Under the pieces are notes generated by a model, which made no database searches, had not been told where the DNA came from, and saw only the letters and a program-made list of their open reading frames with translations. Made by a program: the position numbers and the translations under genes. A stretch of 64,000 nucleotides of DNA from positions 1 through 64,000 of the forward strand of contig CANLTN010000003.1 in the NCBI GenBank assembly GCA_947494035.1, given 5' to 3'. Origin of the DNA: Pseudovibrio sp947494035. GTDB taxonomy: Bacteria > Pseudomonadota > Alphaproteobacteria > Rhizobiales > Stappiaceae. Positions within the stretch are counted from its first letter, which is position 1. Every line of letters begins with the position of its first letter. Of this stretch, positions 8,466-15,797 are shown piece after piece.

Positions 8466-8889
8466 CGGTCCCTCCTGTCATCCATCAAAACGCACCTGTG
8501 ATGCGCTTAGAGGGGCGGGGCTGCTCGGGGTGAGGGCAGCCCATATATTTGCCCTGCCTGTTACATCTCGTTCAGCGTCATAACCTCTTGCTCTTGGGGC
8601 CTTTACTGGCCGTTCCCGATCCTATTCAGTGAGCGCCTCGGGCAGTCGCTCTTCACACAAGAAAAAGCCTGTTCAGGTTGGCAATTGCGTTAGTTTGGCG
8701 GGTCTGGCATTTCGAAAATTCCTTTCAGCAGGCAAGCCGGTGGCGCTCTGTGAAACGTGTTGTCTCGCAGTCCTCGTGGGTTGATTAAGAAAAAGAAGCG
8801 GGGCAGTGCCCCTAGTTGGTCGCTCTGGTCAATGAGCGACTGGGGAGGAGGCGGTTGGACTGTTAAAGCCTGATAAATTGAGCAGTGCC
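8466..8889. other. Intergenic region inside the leftward early operon
   Basis: This 424-bp stretch carries no gene with a credible start and ribosome site on either strand. It contains two hairpins near 8800-8840 and presumably a promoter for the recombination block that begins at 8465. The plus-strand frame at 8231-8533 is only the antisense of real genes. Confidence 0.45.
8787..8840 (-). terminator. Tandem hairpins, probable leftward terminator
   Basis: On the minus strand a GTCGCT/AGCGAC stem is followed by GGGGCACTGCCCC and then CTTCTTTTTCTT. The second hairpin plus the T-rich tract resembles an intrinsic terminator about 75 bp past the stop of the gene ending at 8890. It could separate immediate-early from delayed-early leftward genes. 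Confidence 0.55.
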
Positions 8890-9174
8890 TTACGGCTCCC
8901 AGCTATCGGAAAGGATCGCTTCATCTGCTTTGTATGCGGTCCATCTACTTCCCAAAATTTCTCGCAGGGTTCTTGCTCGACTGACCGCTTGCCCTTCGGT
9001 CATTAACTTGACTTCTGTTTGGCAATGAGAAAAGACCGATGAACCATCGCACTTGTCTAGCTCCTCGGCGGTATCTGAAAACTCATAATCAGCGCCTTTG
9101 TAGTACTCGCCAGTTTTTTCATTCTGAACTAGCCAGGCGTTGTCACGAGTAGTGCTTTCTGTTCGTCTACCCAT
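8890..9174 (-). CDS. Phage early protein of unknown function (94-95 aa)
   Basis: This small hydrophilic protein has Trp/Tyr-rich segments (NAWLVQNEKTGEYYKGADYEF). The start overlaps the upstream stop (GTGATG; ATG at 9174 or GTG at 9177). It is the third gene of a three-gene leftward unit and ends just before a likely terminator. I do not recognise a family. Confidence 0.6.
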   Translation of the reverse strand: MGRRTESTTRDNAWLVQNEKTGEYYKGADYEFSDTAEELDKCDGSSVFSHCQTEVKLMTEGQAVSRARTLREILGSRWTAYKADEAILSDSWEP

Positions 9175-9617
9175 CACGCTGCCTCCCTCGGCCTGAAAAG
9201 TAAGAGCCCACGCAAATCAATGACTGGAGCTGGACTGTCCTGCTCACTCACAGGGCGGTAGTCATCAATCTCAGGATCGCGCACCAGCAATGTCCCATCG
9301 CATCTGGCGTCAGCGACAAAGGTTTTCCATTTGTCATCAAGGAAAGCCATGATTGACGAGCCTATGTCCTGTAGCCCGCTCTCTGAAAAGTCAGGCTTCA
9401 CATAGAGCTTATTATCGTGATAGCGCACAGCTTCCTCGCTGAAATGCGGGGTGACTATGAAGCTGCGCTGCTCTGCAACGAAGATTTCAACATTGAACTC
9501 ACCGGTTTCATGAACCTGTGAGACTTCTGCGAGGATCTGGATGTTGCCCATGTGAATGCGGTCGCTGGAACAGCTCGACATTCCGAGCAACGGGAAGTTG
9601 TAGGTGTACTGTCTCAT
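9174..9617 (-). CDS. Phage early protein of unknown function (147 aa)
   Basis: I place the start at 9617, where ATG overlaps the preceding stop as ATGA. A longer frame to 9653 would bury it in the upstream gene. The protein looks like a mostly beta domain, with alternating hydrophobic strands (IQILAEVSQVHETGEFNVEI) and a C-terminal proline-rich tail ending in Glu-Ala-Ala. Function unknown. Confidence 0.6.
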   Translation of the reverse strand: MRQYTYNFPLLGMSSCSSDRIHMGNIQILAEVSQVHETGEFNVEIFVAEQRSFIVTPHFSEEAVRYHDNKLYVKPDFSESGLQDIGSSIMAFLDDKWKTFVADARCDGTLLVRDPEIDDYRPVSEQDSPAPVIDLRGLLLFRPREAA

Positions 9618-9925
9618 GCTGCCATCCTCATTTCGCTGGTGTAGGCATCCCAAAATTGCTCAGAGATATGCTTGCAGCCGTAAACAACTGCAGAAAGCAT
9701 GAGCCATAGAACCCGCTCGTTGCCTTCACTCTTTGCATCCAGCCGCTTCACACGATCAGAACCAGCTTCCTCAACTCTGATCTCCTGAATAACGAAGCCT
9801 TCCCCGTCATCATCGAGAGCGCAGTTGATCTTCGCTTCAATCACTTGCTCTGCGTAGAGAAAGCCGTTGTCGGTTAGATCCAAGGTCGCCTGAATTTCTG
9901 TCTCGAAGTCCATTTCGCATCTCAC
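9614..9925 (-). CDS. First gene of the leftward early operon, unknown function (103 aa)
   Basis: This acidic protein of about 100 residues begins with a strand-rich segment (EIQATLDLTDNGFLYAEQ) and ends in Met-Ala-Ala. The reading frame opens with GTG at 9925, and an ATG four codons later (9913) is an alternative. It lies directly beside the operator-like region at 9970-10040, so it is probably the first gene under the leftward early promoter. Confidence 0.6.
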   Translation of the reverse strand: MRCEMDFETEIQATLDLTDNGFLYAEQVIEAKINCALDDDGEGFVIQEIRVEEAGSDRVKRLDAKSEGNERVLWLMLSAVVYGCKHISEQFWDAYTSEMRMAA

Positions 9926-10068
9926 TAACTGTCAAAGTTTGCGTTTCGCTTGATACTGATAGAAACAGAAAATTTCCTATTTGGCAATATTAAAAATTGC
10001 CTAAATGGAAATTTATTGCTAAATGCAATCTTGCCTATTTGAAAATATACCCACTTTTGAGGTGCAAA
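9926..10068. promoter_or_regulatory. Divergent early promoter/operator region (left copy)
   Basis: This AT-rich interval separates the leftward early operon from the rightward replication gene. It carries several half-sites of one motif: TTGGCAATA (9981), ATTGCCTAA (9996), TATTGCTAAATGCAATC (about 10014) and TTGCCTATT (10031). The first two form a dyad, TTGGCAAT-N7-ATTGCCTAA. The same half-site recurs at the cI/cro start region (12532-12585), so both are likely bound by the phage repressor and/or Cro. Confidence 0.65.
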
Positions 10069-10887
10069 ATGACCGGCTGGGTGAAGCTGCATAGAAAGAT
10101 GCTTGAATGGGAGTGGTTCAAAAGCGTGAATACATGCCACGTATTTCAATACCTTCTCATGACAGCAAATAGGGAACCATCGACATATCGGGGGTATGCG
10201 ATACCTGAAGGTGGCCGAGTGCATTCTGTAGCCAGTATCGCTGCAAATTCAGGGTTGTCGGTGATGGCCGTGCGCGGTGCGCTAAGAAATCTTAGCTCCT
10301 CAAATGACGTAACAATCAAAACAACAACGAAATTCTCAATAATTACAATAACTAACTGGGTTGAGTATCAAGGCGAGCAACAAACAAAACATCAAACCAA
10401 AGAACAAACAGAACAACAATCCAAACAACAACATCTTAAGAAGAGAGAAGAGAGAAGTAAGAAGGAAGAAGATTCAGAATCTACTGTCGTAGATTCCATT
10501 GTCGCTTCCGCGCCGGATGAAGTCCGTGAAGCATATGATTTTTACTGCCAGTCGGTTGAGGGGTACAACGAAAGCAAGGCGATCGACGCTTTACCTTTGC
10601 CAAAGCCTACCAAGCTCACTGACAAGCGAAGGCGAGAATTAAAGCGGGCGCTCAAAGATCTCCCGACAGGGCGAACCTTTGCTGAGGTCGTAGCGAAGGC
10701 TGGAAAGTGCCCGCAACTCATGGGCGAAAACGACCGTGGATGGGTTATTAACTTGGATTTCCTTCTTCGGAAGGGGAAGTTTCTGGAAATTCTGGAAGGA
10801 CGATACCCGGAGCGACCCGCAGCAGGAGCGCCTGGCGTTCGTAGTGGGCAGCGTGTTTCCGGTTCTGATCTGTTCACGGAAAACTGA
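10069..10887 (+). CDS. Phage replication initiation (O-like / replisome organizer) protein
   Basis: I place the start at 10069 (GAGG 6 nt upstream), 24 codons inside the longer frame. The first 110 residues resemble the winged-helix N-terminus of phage replication initiators: GWVKLHRKMLEWEWF, then VFQYLLMTANREP, then ANSGLSVMAVRGALRNL and ITITNWVEYQ. A Gln/Lys/Glu-rich linker at about residues 100-145 precedes a second small domain. Such proteins usually bind the phage origin and recruit the helicase; a DnaB-like helicase and a primase are encoded downstream. The Gln/Lys linker at DNA level (10370-10470) could include origin iterons, but I see no clear repeats. Confidence 0.72.
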   Translation: MTGWVKLHRKMLEWEWFKSVNTCHVFQYLLMTANREPSTYRGYAIPEGGRVHSVASIAANSGLSVMAVRGALRNLSSSNDVTIKTTTKFSIITITNWVEYQGEQQTKHQTKEQTEQQSKQQHLKKREERSKKEEDSESTVVDSIVASAPDEVREAYDFYCQSVEGYNESKAIDALPLPKPTKLTDKRRRELKRALKDLPTGRTFAEVVAKAGKCPQLMGENDRGWVINLDFLLRKGKFLEILEGRYPERPAAGAPGVRSGQRVSGSDLFTEN

Positions 10888-10907
10888 GATACAACGAGGG
10901 TAATGCT

Positions 10908-11369
10908 ATGACTGAAGTTGTGAAAAGTTCCGCAGCAATGAGCCACTTGGATCAATGCGGAGAGTACGTCGATGCGATGAGTCGTCTTCAAGAGGCGCTT
11001 CAGGCGCGGAGGAAGGGTGGTGAAAGTGCAATTGATACTCAGGTGGCTGAGGCTGCCCAAAGGGCTCTACAGGGCTCTGTAGGTCTCTTTCAGGTTGCCA
11101 ATGATATTCAAATCAGGGATGCGATCAGGTTTGTCTTTGAGAACTACGCGACCTACTCACCCGATGTTGCAAAGAAGAATGCTGCAACATTGGCTCACAT
11201 CTTCAAGCGTGAGAAAATCTGGGTTGGAGCGCTCTATGAAGGCGGGCTGCAATGCCTGAAAGAAAACAACCGCATGCCGGAGGTTTCGGTGTTGTATACG
11301 GCGGTGGCGGGACAGCAGCGGAAGCTTGTGTCTGAGAGCCAATTAATAAAAACTATTCAGCAATCGTAG
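10908..11369 (+). CDS. Phage early protein of unknown function (153 aa)
   Basis: This predicted all-helical protein contains LDQCGEYVDAMSRLQEALQARR and a C-terminal region with IWVGALYEGGLQCLK. It follows the O-like gene by 20 bp with a moderate ribosome site (ACGAGGG) and so probably belongs to the same transcript. I do not recognise a family. Confidence 0.6.
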   Translation: MTEVVKSSAAMSHLDQCGEYVDAMSRLQEALQARRKGGESAIDTQVAEAAQRALQGSVGLFQVANDIQIRDAIRFVFENYATYSPDVAKKNAATLAHIFKREKIWVGALYEGGLQCLKENNRMPEVSVLYTAVAGQQRKLVSESQLIKTIQQS

Positions 11370-11412
11370 GCATCAAAGCAGAGTAGAATTTCCTCACTTT
11401 GTGGGGGATTCG

Positions 11413-11844
11413 ATGAGTAGTGAAGATGATACTTTTGCAAACACGGCGACCGGGCTGGTTGCCATCGGGTTAGCTGTAGTTGGGGCATGGTGGTACTTCA
11501 CGGGTGAAGATGTGCCTGAGAAGGATCCGGTTATCGCTGCGGGTGAGGATGCAATTGAACTTCACTTGATACGCCACGCGAATTGGCGCGCAGTGTTCTG
11601 CTTAAAGCAGCCGGTTGATGCGATAAATTTCGTTTTTTGCTATCCGGCTGGGGCAAGCGGTGATTACGGCCCCCTGTTTGCCGTTGAGAACCAGCAGGGC
11701 AAGCCAGTCGTTTACCCAATCAACGGGAAGGCGATTCCGATATTGAAGTATGGCACGATAGAAAAGCAAAACGGGGAGCCGATAGCGCTGGCGCGATGGT
11801 CCGGAAAATCTATCGATATACCCAAGATTATAGCGGCCTTTTAA
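11413..11844 (+). CDS. Membrane-anchored phage protein of unknown function (143 aa)
   Basis: GGGGG lies upstream of ATG 11413; the GTG at 11401 is less likely. The N-terminus has a single membrane helix (about residues 8-28, ATGLVAIGLAVVGAWWYF) followed by a 110-residue domain that begins DVPEKDPVIAAGEDAIELHL. It lies between the replication gene and the repressor, convergent with the repressor and ending one base before its stop. The location and membrane anchor would suit a lysogeny-expressed superinfection protein, but this is inference. Confidence 0.6.
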   Translation: MSSEDDTFANTATGLVAIGLAVVGAWWYFTGEDVPEKDPVIAAGEDAIELHLIRHANWRAVFCLKQPVDAINFVFCYPAGASGDYGPLFAVENQQGKPVVYPINGKAIPILKYGTIEKQNGEPIALARWSGKSIDIPKIIAAF

Positions 11845-12525
11845 CTACCAGTTACCGGTAGCGATGATCTCATGGATGGCATATATCCTGTCGTTGGGAA
11901 TGGTTAGATCGGCTCCGTTGCAACGAGAGAATATCCGACTATTACCGGCCACTCTCTCATAGCGTGCAACTTGCCAAACGGCTTCACCTGTCTCCATTAC
12001 GTATTGAATAACAGTGTACTGGCCAGGCTTTGCTGTCCGCGGATTGACAAAAAGCGTCTCTCCCTCGTGGTAGCGAGGCTCCATTGAAGTTCCAGGCATC
12101 CGCAGGGCGTACGCGCCGGGCACACCCAATAGACGTTGTGGGCCTTCTATTGTGTCAATGTGGTCAGGGGGTGAGGGCAGATAGTCACCAATCCCGTTAA
12201 GGTCACCAAGAAGCGGAAGCTGTTCCGGCTCTAAAATTCCCGCTACTCGCGCTTTGCCAGGGTTAGCAGTTCGCTCGGGGGGCACGCTTTCACCTGCCAT
12301 AACGCCATAAAACTCAGCCGAAGACATGCCCACAGCTTCTGCGAGCTTGTCTATTAGGTCAGTTTTAACTGGGCGATCTTTACTACCAAGCCTTGAGAGA
12401 TAACTAGCAGAAATACCAATTTTTTCAGCAAGTTGCTCACCTGTTAGGCCGGAGATCTTTTTCGCCGCCTTTATGGGATTCTTTGTCATAGAGTCATTAT
12501 TTCTTTTGCTCATGTCATAATCCAT
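11845..12525 (-). CDS. cI-type phage repressor (XRE helix-turn-helix plus LexA/S24-like domain)
   Basis: This is the likely master repressor of lysogeny. Residues about 18-70 form an XRE domain (LTGEQLAEKIGISASYLSRL). Residues about 130-226 form an S24-type domain with the Ser motif MPGTSMEPRY and the trailing strand IYAIHEI. A candidate self-cleavage site is Ala-Gly in RVAGILE. At the position where LexA/cI proteins carry the catalytic Lys (V-K-R), this protein reads VARYERV, so the Ser-Lys dyad may be broken. Starts at 12525, 12513 or 12489 are all possible. It is divergent from the Cro-like gene across operator-like repeats. Confidence 0.88.
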   Translation of the reverse strand: MDYDMSKRNNDSMTKNPIKAAKKISGLTGEQLAEKIGISASYLSRLGSKDRPVKTDLIDKLAEAVGMSSAEFYGVMAGESVPPERTANPGKARVAGILEPEQLPLLGDLNGIGDYLPSPPDHIDTIEGPQRLLGVPGAYALRMPGTSMEPRYHEGETLFVNPRTAKPGQYTVIQYVMETGEAVWQVARYERVAGNSRIFSRCNGADLTIPNDRIYAIHEIIATGNW

Positions 12526-12530
12526 AGCCT

Positions 12531-12586
12531 AACTGGCAATTTATATATTGCATAATAGGCAATAATTGGGTTATGTATTGCCTATG
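12531..12586. promoter_or_regulatory. cI/cro operator region
   Basis: A perfect 10-bp inverted repeat, ATAGGCAATA (12555-12564) and TATTGCCTAT (12576-12585), with an 11-bp spacer overlaps the start codon of the Cro-like gene. A further half-site, CTGGCAAT, lies at 12533. The half-site matches those in 9981-10039. Binding here would repress the rightward transcript and could autoregulate the repressor. Confidence 0.7.
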
Positions 12587-12790
12587 GAGAAATTACGCGA
12601 TTACCTTACCGACAAAAACCTTAAGGATTACGAGTTTGCGGCGAAGGTCGGCTGTAGCGCTTCGACGATATCTCGCATCCTTACCGGAACGCGGAACCCT
12701 AGCCCTGCGCTTGCCCGAAAGATCGAGGCTGTGACGGGCGGTGCGGTCACGATAAGCGATCTTTTTCAGAAGCTGCCACTGGCGGCCTAG
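12584..12790 (+). CDS. Cro-like XRE-family regulator (68 aa)
   Basis: This is a single helix-turn-helix protein (residues about 5-60; YEFAAKVGCSASTISRIL, then PSPALARKIEAVTGGAVT), divergent from the repressor. That is the classic position of Cro. ATG 12584 has no visible Shine-Dalgarno sequence and lies inside an operator half-site, so the mRNA may be leaderless. A TTG at 12566 would only add six residues. The protein ends in Leu-Ala-Ala, identical to the last residues of the ssrA tag. Confidence 0.82.
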   Translation: MEKLRDYLTDKNLKDYEFAAKVGCSASTISRILTGTRNPSPALARKIEAVTGGAVTISDLFQKLPLAA

Positions 12791-12802
12791 GCATGTGCCT
12801 AG

Positions 12803-12840
12803 CGAGGGCGGCTGGTATTCCTCCCAGCCAGCTGCCCTCG
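12803..12840. terminator. Strong hairpin downstream of the Cro-like gene
   Basis: CGAGGGC pairs with GCCCTCG, and inside it GGCTGG pairs with CCAGCC. There is no T-tract on the plus strand. It sits between a rightward gene and a leftward gene that end toward each other, so it may act as a bidirectional pause or terminator. Confidence 0.55.
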
Positions 12841-12850
12841 GGACCTTGGA

Positions 12851-13093
12851 TTACTCTCGCAATACGGCTTTGTAGTAATCCTTTTGAATTGCATAGAAGA
12901 CGGGCAAGTTATCGACCTTGTGAGGAGATATTCTGATTATCTCCTGCGCCTGATCCGGTTCCAACTCCTGTAGAGCGGAAATCATCAGCGCTTCAAGAAA
13001 AGCAACCCTGTCTTCCATAGAACCACTGATTACAGGAGATCCAATATTAAGGTCTCGCTCTACTGGTTCTGACTTTGTTTTTACATCTTCCAT
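12851..13093 (-). CDS. Small acidic phage protein of unknown function (80 aa)
   Basis: AAGGAG lies 8-9 nt upstream of the ATG at 13093, supporting expression. The protein is acidic and helical (MEDRVAFLEALMISALQELE, then YAIQKDYYKAVLRE). It is oriented against the surrounding rightward genes, in the cro-cII interval where other temperate phages carry lysogeny genes. I do not recognise a family. Confidence 0.6.
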   Translation of the reverse strand: MEDVKTKSEPVERDLNIGSPVISGSMEDRVAFLEALMISALQELEPDQAQEIIRISPHKVDNLPVFYAIQKDYYKAVLRE

Positions 13094-13125
13094 GCTGGCG
13101 TCTCCTTCAAATTTGCCAGTGAGGA

Positions 13126-13170
13126 GCAGGGGGCCTCTTTGGAGTTGGGCCTCGCTTAGGAGCCCCCTGC
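13126..13170. repeat. Long inverted repeat upstream of the 80-aa leftward gene
   Basis: GCAGGGGGC (13126-13134) pairs with GCCCCCTGC (13162-13170), and CCTC/GAGG-like pairing in between extends the stem. It has no T-tract and lies just upstream of the leftward gene starting at 13093 and of the rightward gene at 13244. It may be a regulatory or pausing structure. Confidence 0.4.
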
Positions 13171-13243
13171 GTTGTCGTTACGTTAATTAAGGTAGCCTCT
13201 ATCTCCGGTTGTGTCATGGGGGCAAATTATAGGAAAGCGCTCC

Positions 13244-13729
13244 ATGAACGCACCGAGAACAAACGACCGGCTTACAATTTGGATCTGCACCCAGATCAAG
13301 AAGCTTGTGACCGCGTTTGGCGTTGAAAGTTCCGCAGAGGTGCTGGGGCACACAGCAGGGACCATCCGCAAGACCTACCAAACCAATGAAGCGCGCAGCC
13401 TGACCCTTCGCGACATGCTCCAACTTGAGAGCGAAATGGTGGCGATTGGGTTAGAGCCAAGCCTGTCCAAAGCCCACCTTGAGGCTTGCGGCTATGAGGT
13501 GCGCAAGGCTGCCCACAAAGGCCCTGAAATCGATCCCGCCCACGCTGCCATGAACCTTGTGCCGGCGCACTGCGACTCCATGAAAGAGATCGTGAAAGCC
13601 GCAGAGGATGGCGAGATCTGCCCTAAGGAACATGCCCGCATCATGGAGTGTTTCGAGGAAATTGAAAACCTGAAGCGTGCGTATCACGCCAGTTACAACG
13701 CCAGCCAGAACCAGCTAACCGCGAGATAA
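13244..13729 (+). CDS. CII-like phage regulatory protein
   Basis: I place the start at 13244 (GGAAAG upstream). The N-terminal half reads TIWICTQIKKLVTAFGVESS, then EVLGHTAGTIRKTYQTNEAR and SLTLRDMLQLESE. This is the layout of the phage CP76/CII family, in which an atypical helix-turn-helix is followed by a region listing preferred states. The C-terminal half contains SMKEIVKAAEDGEICPKEHARI. Its position as the second rightward gene after cro matches cII of lambdoid phages. Activation of repressor transcription is the expected role by analogy. Confidence 0.65.
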   Translation: MNAPRTNDRLTIWICTQIKKLVTAFGVESSAEVLGHTAGTIRKTYQTNEARSLTLRDMLQLESEMVAIGLEPSLSKAHLEACGYEVRKAAHKGPEIDPAHAAMNLVPAHCDSMKEIVKAAEDGEICPKEHARIMECFEEIENLKRAYHASYNASQNQLTAR

Positions 13730-13739
13730 GGAGCTGCAT

Positions 13740-13994
13740 ATGTCAGACTTGAAGATTTCAATCATTGACTATCGGCAATCGAAAAAGCCACCAGCCTTTA
13801 AGTCCCTGGCAATGGTCTGTGTGGTCGCTGCCATGTTCTTCGGCCCCGGCTTGCTTGCTGGTAGTGCGGCGATGCAGTGGGCAGGCTTTGCTGTTCTCGT
13901 AATCCTTGGATTGATCACACTCGCAGGACTGGACCGCGAACGGCTGACAATCGAGGAAGCCCGTGCCCGCCTTGACGCTCTTTCTTCAGACTAA
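13740..13994 (+). CDS. Small two-helix membrane protein (84 aa)
   Basis: Two hydrophobic segments (about residues 22-41 and 45-63) are followed by a charged C-terminal helix, DRERLTIEEARARLDALSSD. GGAG precedes the ATG. It lies in the early operon between the CII-like and GapR-like genes. No family was recognised; a membrane function such as superinfection exclusion cannot be told from the sequence. Confidence 0.6.
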   Translation: MSDLKISIIDYRQSKKPPAFKSLAMVCVVAAMFFGPGLLAGSAAMQWAGFAVLVILGLITLAGLDRERLTIEEARARLDALSSD

Positions 13995-14021
13995 CCCCCC
14001 AATCCGCAGGAGATGCAGCAC

Positions 14022-14348
14022 ATGAGCAATCAAGTCGATAAGGAAGCCTTGTTCGAGGCTGTCAAGAAAATCCAAACAGTTGAAACTGCCATGGAGAGCG
14101 ATAAGGGCTCTTACATGGCGAAGTGCAAGGACCACCGTGAAGCGATCAAGGAGATCAAGCAAGATGCCCGCGATAACGGTGTCCCTACAAAGGAACTCAA
14201 TGCAGTTCTGAAGCGTAAAAAGCTGATGGATCAGGTTGAGGCTGTCGTGTCCGATATGGACGAAGACGAAGCCGAGCTGGTGGATCAGATGGAATTCACT
14301 TTGGGCTGGGCCGCCAATGACAATGAAGACAAGCCAGAGGCCGCCTGA
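14022..14348 (+). CDS. GapR-like coiled-coil DNA-binding protein (DUF2312-like)
   Basis: GGAG lies 8 nt upstream of ATG 14022 (an ATG three codons earlier is also in frame). The 108-residue protein is almost wholly helical. The segment AIKEIKQDARDNGVPTKELNAVLKRKK has the same layout as the GapR core (helix, Asn-Gly turn, Lys/Arg-rich helix). GapR is an alphaproteobacterial chromosome-structuring protein that clamps overtwisted DNA ahead of replication forks. A phage copy could serve phage replication or disturb host chromosome dynamics. The similarity is structural and partial. It ends in Glu-Ala-Ala. Confidence 0.55.
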   Translation: MSNQVDKEALFEAVKKIQTVETAMESDKGSYMAKCKDHREAIKEIKQDARDNGVPTKELNAVLKRKKLMDQVEAVVSDMDEDEAELVDQMEFTLGWAANDNEDKPEAA

Positions 14349-14890
14349 TGTATCTGGCGCTTGACCTCGGCGTGAAGACTGGCTGGGCTCGTTGGGAGCC
14401 CGGTCTTTCTAAGCCGGTCTCGGGTGTTTTCGACTGCGGGGCTAAAGATAAAGCGGGCGGGTACGGTGGCCGCAGTCTTGCTTTTTACGGCTGGTTAATT
14501 GGCAAGATCGAGAGCTTTCAAGTCACCCATCTTGCTATCGAAGATGAGCTGGCAGCCATCAGCGGCAAGCAGATGAACCGGGGCAATGAGCAATGGCAGC
14601 CCGCACAACACCGGCTTTGTGAAATGGCCGCTGTAGCAAACCAGATCCCCTATCAGAAGATCGCAATGCAGAGATGGCGCAAACACTTCTTAGGGCGCGG
14701 TCAGGCTCCAAAGGGCACCAGAGATAGCAGGGTTTGGTTTAAGCAGCAGGCGTTGAGCAGGGGCAGGCTCTTAGGCTGGGCACCAAAGGACGATAACGAG
14801 GCAGAGGCACTCGGTATTCTCGATTACTTCCGCGCCACTCAATCACCTTCATACGCAGTTCAGACAACCGACCTTTTCAGCAAACAGTAA
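14348..14890 (+). CDS. RuvC-like Holliday junction resolvase (RNase H fold)
   Basis: The acidic residues of the RuvC active site are visible: Asp in the opening strand LALDLGVKTGWA, Glu in HLAIEDEL, and the C-terminal acidic pair in KDDNEAEALGILDY. At 180 residues it is the usual length. It would resolve recombination or replication intermediates before packaging. ATG overlaps the stop of the GapR-like gene (GATG junction), so the two are co-translated. Confidence 0.8.
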   Translation: MYLALDLGVKTGWARWEPGLSKPVSGVFDCGAKDKAGGYGGRSLAFYGWLIGKIESFQVTHLAIEDELAAISGKQMNRGNEQWQPAQHRLCEMAAVANQIPYQKIAMQRWRKHFLGRGQAPKGTRDSRVWFKQQALSRGRLLGWAPKDDNEAEALGILDYFRATQSPSYAVQTTDLFSKQ

Positions 14891-14906
14891 TTTACGGGGC
14901 AATGTA

Positions 14907-15284
14907 ATGGACCTTTGGAAGTCGATGGACGACGAACAGAAAATTCAGCACTTGAGAGACTTGAAGCTTGGCGGGGCAGGACTGGAGGTGGCTGCTGAAA
15001 ACTGCGGCGTCCGCAAGGGTACAATCACTTCATTTTTGAGCAGACAGTTCACCACATGGTCGCGGCTGTTGTTGACGGAGTCCAACATAAAGGACAGCGA
15101 TAACAGCGACACGGACCGCGAAAAAGCGATTGTTGCTTGTGCTCTACATCTTGACGCTCTTCACGAGCACCACAGCAACCGCGCCCCGCAAGTTCATGAC
15201 TCTGATGTGCAGCCATTTTACTCAGGGGGCATACCTCAAAAAGCTTCCGTCGCTACCTTCACATTTCCCGCCAATGCTGCGTGA
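14907..15284 (+). CDS. Phage early protein with possible helix-turn-helix (125 aa)
   Basis: Residues about 12-50 (HLRDLKLGGAGLEVAAENCG, then VRKGTITSFLSRQF) resemble the N-terminal helix-turn-helix of GcrA-like proteins. The C-terminal half lacks the GcrA zinc-like motif and looks unstructured. It lies two genes upstream of a clearer GcrA-like protein. It ends in Asn-Ala-Ala. The function is unknown. Confidence 0.55.
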   Translation: MDLWKSMDDEQKIQHLRDLKLGGAGLEVAAENCGVRKGTITSFLSRQFTTWSRLLLTESNIKDSDNSDTDREKAIVACALHLDALHEHHSNRAPQVHDSDVQPFYSGGIPQKASVATFTFPANAA

Positions 15285-15293
15285 GGCCAACTA

Positions 15294-15797
15294 ATGCCAG
15301 CGACCCGCGAGACATTGGAATTAGCCGAGCGACGCTTAGCCCGTGCTCAGATTGCCGCCAATAAACCCGGCAGCACCATTGATGCTGACCTGCAACTACA
15401 GCAGGCCCGCGCCTACTACTACCAAGTCCAGTACGAAATCATTTCATCAGCACATAAGTCACTTGAGCGGGAGAATCGCGAACTTAAGAGGAGGTTGGAA
15501 CGTGCCAGTGGTAACGACAACTCCAACAAGGGATGCGGAAAGCCTGTGCGGCGAGCTGGGAATAGAAATACTGCCCGCAAACAGGCGGATCAGGACTGGG
15601 CCGTGCTCACCGCAGCAGACTCATTCCGTAGTGCGGATCCAGAAGATGATCAACCTGAAGGGCAGGGATCATGCATGGGCGGTGCTGTACGCGCTTTCCG
15701 AGATGGAAAACCGGCCTATCGAGCTGAAAAGCGCCCTGATCGGCGCAGTAAGCGACCTGTTCTGCAACTACCCGGCTTGGGAGCAAAGGCTGGGTGA
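15294..15797 (+). CDS. Coiled-coil phage protein whose C-terminus overlaps the next gene out of frame
   Basis: The first 75 residues look like a genuine protein: helical, with a basic coiled coil (HKSLERENRELKRRLERASG). The remaining 92 residues are basic and low-complexity and are read from DNA that, one frame over, encodes the start of the next gene. The frame therefore stays open for 296 bp inside its neighbour. Either the overlap is real or an original stop near 15500 has been lost. No family was recognised. Confidence 0.5.
   Translation: MPATRETLELAERRLARAQIAANKPGSTIDADLQLQQARAYYYQVQYEIISSAHKSLERENRELKRRLERASGNDNSNKGCGKPVRRAGNRNTARKQADQDWAVLTAADSFRSADPEDDQPEGQGSCMGGAVRAFRDGKPAYRAEKRPDRRSKRPVLQLPGLGAKAG

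Noticed and set aside
9925..10224. Minus-strand frame of 99 codons over the divergent early promoter region
   Set aside because: It crosses the operator region and the start of the replication gene; composition and lack of ribosome site argue against it.
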